Assembly (NCBI RefSeq): GCF_020184175.1
Contig: NC_065531.1
Location: forward strand, 78,958,604 to 79,022,603
Origin: Aphis gossypii
Taxonomy: Eukaryota; Arthropoda; Insecta; Hemiptera; Aphididae
Reading direction: 5' to 3'
DNA length: 64,000 nucleotides
The position numbers and the translations under genes were made by a program. Below the pieces are notes generated by a model. The model worked only from the letters and a program-made list of their open reading frames with translations, was not told the DNA's origin and ran no database searches. Below are positions 60,366 to 64,000 of this stretch, one piece after another (positions within the stretch are counted from its first letter, which is position 1; every line of letters starts with the position of its first letter).

Positions 60366-63203
60366 AATGCTTTGTATTAACCCCTCCGAAAAAAATGTAG
60401 GACCTGAGACTTTTCTGTAGGTAACTATTAGGTATGATGATTATTTTTTTTTTCTATACACAATAAAGTTTTAAAAATATTTAGACTAATTTATAGTCTT
60501 TTTTCGCCACGAGCATATTCACACCGTTACACTGTAGGACAGTTAGATGAATTAATAGCAATAATGTATAATATGTAATAATATTTATGAATTGTATCTA
60601 TATACGTGACATTTTTGGTAAAATTTTAAACTTAAATATATCATACTATTAAAAAATAAAAAAAACAGTAAAACGTAATGTATCTACATACTAATAATTA
60701 CTTGATATAAATTAATTATAAAATATCTAATTACTAAAGTCTAACACAATTGTTCAGACAAGGGGACGTATGAAATAATGATGGTTACCCTATAGGTACA
60801 CTACGATCGTATAATACACTCATATTTCATATCCATTTATATTATATAGCGTGTTTTCATTCTCGTTGTTTTAATAAAAATATTAAATACACATTTTAAT
60901 CATAATAATACTGCGAATCTACATAATGACATTGGAAACAATAAAAAAAAAAAACAACTCAATGATAATAATTAATAAAATCGCGTTAAATGTGGCGCGG
61001 TAATGTCATAATACGTACATTATCAATGCATTTCAAAAACACGCGATTATTGTATACTATAATGTATATAATTAGGTACCTATACATGTAAAAATCGTCT
61101 GTTGCGGTGTATTACCCGTTCACACATTACGCATTTTCGCATAGATGCATAGGTAAGTAGTATTATTTATACACGTTACTTACATAATATTATACATTAA
61201 AATCTTCAATATAGACACCATCAATACCCAACCAAGTACAAATTAATGCAGGTGCAGACAACGTGGCATTACTGGCCATGTCTTTTTTTCATTATTGAAT
61301 TCAATAATATAAAAATAATATACTGTTAGATATTGTTAGGTATTAAAAATAAAATTGTCCTATACTATATTATATTACATTTTTTATTTTGTTTATAAAC
61401 ATCAGACTTAATTTATATTAATGTACCTATTATCTTATAAGTGGAGTTAAAACTTAAGAGTTGATATTTTCGTTAAGTAGGTAGGTACCAGTGGTAAAAG
61501 TATAAATGTATATTACTTACTAACCTAACCTATTTGAAAAGTAAAAAGGACGTTAATTTACAGAGTACTCTAAAATAATTGTAAATAATAGATTATACAA
61601 AATTACTAAAATTGTATGCGCTTGGTCTCCCATTTTGGTTAATAAGGTCCTGCCAATACCAACAGAATAGTGACAACAATATACAAAATTATGGACAATA
61701 TTACGATGTATCGTATTTATGTGCCTGCAAACTTAACACGAGTATTGTTGTTTTCTTAAGATCGGAAGAACTGTAGGTAATATAGGTACTATACTTAATC
61801 TGTATAATATACGTGGTACATAATTGGATAATTTGGATACGAGATTTATTTATTACCCATACCAGTTACCATTGATAAATACTGGTATCTACATAGTGGG
61901 ACCACCTACTTACTGTAAACGAATAAATAATAATATATACAATAAATATGCACGTCGGAGCGTTGAACATTTTTTTTTTTTATGTAAGAAAATAAGAACG
62001 CGCTTTTAAAGAAACAGCTTTGATACAAACAAACAAATAAATAAAGTAGGTACCTAATAGGTCAAAGAGTCGCGTGATTTGACGGATAAGGTTTTTAGAG
62101 GTCCTTTAACTGATATATTGTACATTAGTACCTGCTACCTGCATAATGTATTATAATACAGTATGCGTGTTTATAAATATTATATTTTGGTATTTAACGA
62201 GAAGAAGAAAACCATTACCTATATTTGATCTTTTTATAAGCAGTTCTCATAGGAATTATTTTTATTTTCTCTGAGCTTGTTAGCGTCATATTATCCTCGT
62301 ACATACTGTCGGCACCACTTATTATAGAGGGATATAATATTACAATATAATAACGTTTATATTATGTTTACATGTACATTATACAACTACAAAACATGTA
62401 TGTAAATAAACTTATGCATATTATATAACTAGGTACATAAGCCATAACGACATCGCACATACATAATAATACGCATATATATATAGATGCGTTTATGTCA
62501 TCGCTCATTGTCATGATAACTAATAAAATACACAATAATACAATATATGCGATATGTATATGCCATATGTGAGTATATAACACATATATTATATAGATTA
62601 CGCCATTAAAAAATAGCATGTGTAGTACCTATTACCAAAGATCCTTATGCCTGCATAATATTATTGACGAGGTATATGAATTATAATTACCTATATATAT
62701 ATACATATATATAGTATATAATATACTGTATTATATTTATATAAATTAAAATTAAACACATATCGATTTTAAAATAAATATTTATGTATTTTAAGACCCA
62801 TGTGTGTATAATATATTATATGTATATATAAGTACAATAAAGTACCTAACTATTATATTGCTGACTTAAGTGAGTATATTGCAATATTTAAATCAAATTG
62901 TACTAATTAAAGCTATTATAAACCACTCACTATAGTCTATAGGTTTGTGGGATATACTATTTTTAAATTTTGCATAACGTCATAACATGCACGGTGCACA
63001 CACAAAATATGTTATGTACAACTATATTATAAGTCATAAGTCAGGACAATTAACATAATATATATATACCTACATTATACGATTATGGTTTCCTATATAT
63101 AGGTAATAGGTATATGTATATACACATAGTATACTAAAAATAGCTACTTGAGCGATTTTTATGTTTTACTTAGATAATATGATCGAAATTAGGTACCTGC
63201 CTC
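60366..63203. other. Gene-free AT-rich stretch
   Basis: No exon or RNA gene was recognised. Short TATA-type repeats are common. Confidence 0.35.
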
Positions 63204-63376
63204 CATGGGCGCCCATTGAGAGGGGCAAGATAGGGCACTTACCCCCCCCTGGACAAAAAATATTAAAAACTTATATAACTCAATAAATAGTACCATAATA
63301 TAATTATTATCTTTACATTTGAGAATTTTTTATTTTGACCCCCCCCCCTACAATTTTACTTATGGACGCCCACATG
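63204..63376. mobile_element. Small repeat element with GGGCGCCC-type ends
   Basis: CATGGGCGCCCATTGAG at the left and TATGGACGCCCACATG at the right are imperfect inverted copies. G- or C-rich runs lie just inside. It is similar in layout to 7634-7805. No coding content. Confidence 0.45.
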
Positions 63377-64000
63377 CCTGCCTCTGTATATTTTGATTGG
63401 TAATTAGTGACATAATATTATAAATTTATAATATTATGCACTTTGTTGTACATGAATACATGATACACTGATATGGTATGTGTGTGTTCTGTGCGTGGCT
63501 GCCGTGTGATGAAATCTGTAAAAAGATTAAACATTTTTTATTAATAATGATCAATCATAAGTCATTTAATTATATATATTATAATATGTGTGAATAACTT
63601 TTAGTGCGCAAAAAATATTATGTATATTCTAATGAGTGTAACAAATGTGAATATGTGATAGTGATATTGTGATGAAGCCGATACAGTAAACCACCATACC
63701 GAGGACGTTTTAAATAGTTATGCCTAATGCAGTAATAATGCCCTAATGCTACTAATTTATCCATTCATTCATAATATCACCGCATTAAACACATGAGCGT
63801 TACAAATTAAAATAGTAGCTAACAAAGTATATTTTCTTATACAATTCATACAGTCACAAATACCAACTATAGAAAAAAGATTAAATTAGCAATATAGTCA
63901 ACTGCAGAATAGATGATACATTAACGAGAATACGAGATGGATCTATAACTAGGTAAATGTTGAGTACCTATTGAGAATTATTGTCACAAATTAAGACGAA
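63377..64000. other. Gene-free AT-rich end of window
   Basis: Nothing recognised. Confidence 0.35.

Noticed and set aside
62368..62619. An 83-codon minus-strand frame with membrane-like residues
   Set aside because: The Ile/Tyr/Cys-rich text comes from ATAT and ACAT repeats. No family or neighbours support it.
1..64000. CRISPR arrays, operons, bacterial insertion sequences or phage genes
   Set aside because: The window is eukaryotic nuclear DNA with spliced genes. No regularly spaced direct repeats or prokaryotic genes were seen.

Overview
The window is AT-rich insect nuclear DNA, most likely from an aphid. The evidence is short GT-AG introns, long AT-rich intergenic stretches, frequent taggtacctat-type motifs, decayed LINEs, MITEs and a BEL/Pao retrotransposon, plus six recognisable multi-exon animal genes. 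The species cannot be fixed from the sequence alone.

Layout. Positions 1-9.9 kb hold no complete gene: a decayed LINE (minus strand, about 1.05-2.2 kb), a CpG-rich patch near 3.2-3.7 kb with two weak candidate first exons, and a BED zinc-finger exon or fragment (6.9 kb). From 9.95 to 22.7 kb there are three genes: an SKP2-like F-box/LRR gene (+), eIF3g (minus, convergent to SKP2) and CHERP (+). eIF3g and CHERP are head to head and share roughly 0.6 kb of upstream DNA. A five-exon acyl-CoA delta-9 desaturase lies on the minus strand at 26.29-29.26 kb. From 30.6 to 34.6 kb there are fold-back and TIR elements. An intact BEL/Pao LTR retrotransposon occupies 35,644-43,358, with 819-bp LTRs in which I found no difference by eye, a perfect 5-bp target duplication and one uninterrupted Gag-Pol frame. 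A chondroitin polymerizing factor gene (CHPF-type, minus) lies at 47.72-50.64 kb, facing away from a Psc/Bmi1-type PCGF Polycomb gene (+) at 53.84-56.33 kb. The rest, to 64 kb, is AT-rich intergenic DNA with a second decayed LINE (about 59.7-60.4 kb) and a small repeat element at 63.2 kb.

Functions. The genes are unrelated housekeeping or regulatory genes: ubiquitin ligase substrate recognition (SKP2), translation initiation (eIF3g), nuclear RNA processing (CHERP), lipid desaturation, chondroitin polymerisation and chromatin repression (PCGF). They do not form a pathway. I rebuilt all exon models by eye from splice sites and reading phase. All six coding sequences close in frame: 395, 281, 765, 347, 780 and 606 residues, in map order.

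I found no sign of a wholly new biological system. The observations most worth a second look are the probably still-active BEL/Pao copy, a stop-free 72-nt intron in eIF3g that would encode a membrane-like segment if retained, chained upstream ORFs in front of the PCGF gene, a perfect 38-bp palindrome whose core recurs 27 kb away, and several TIR or fold-back element families.
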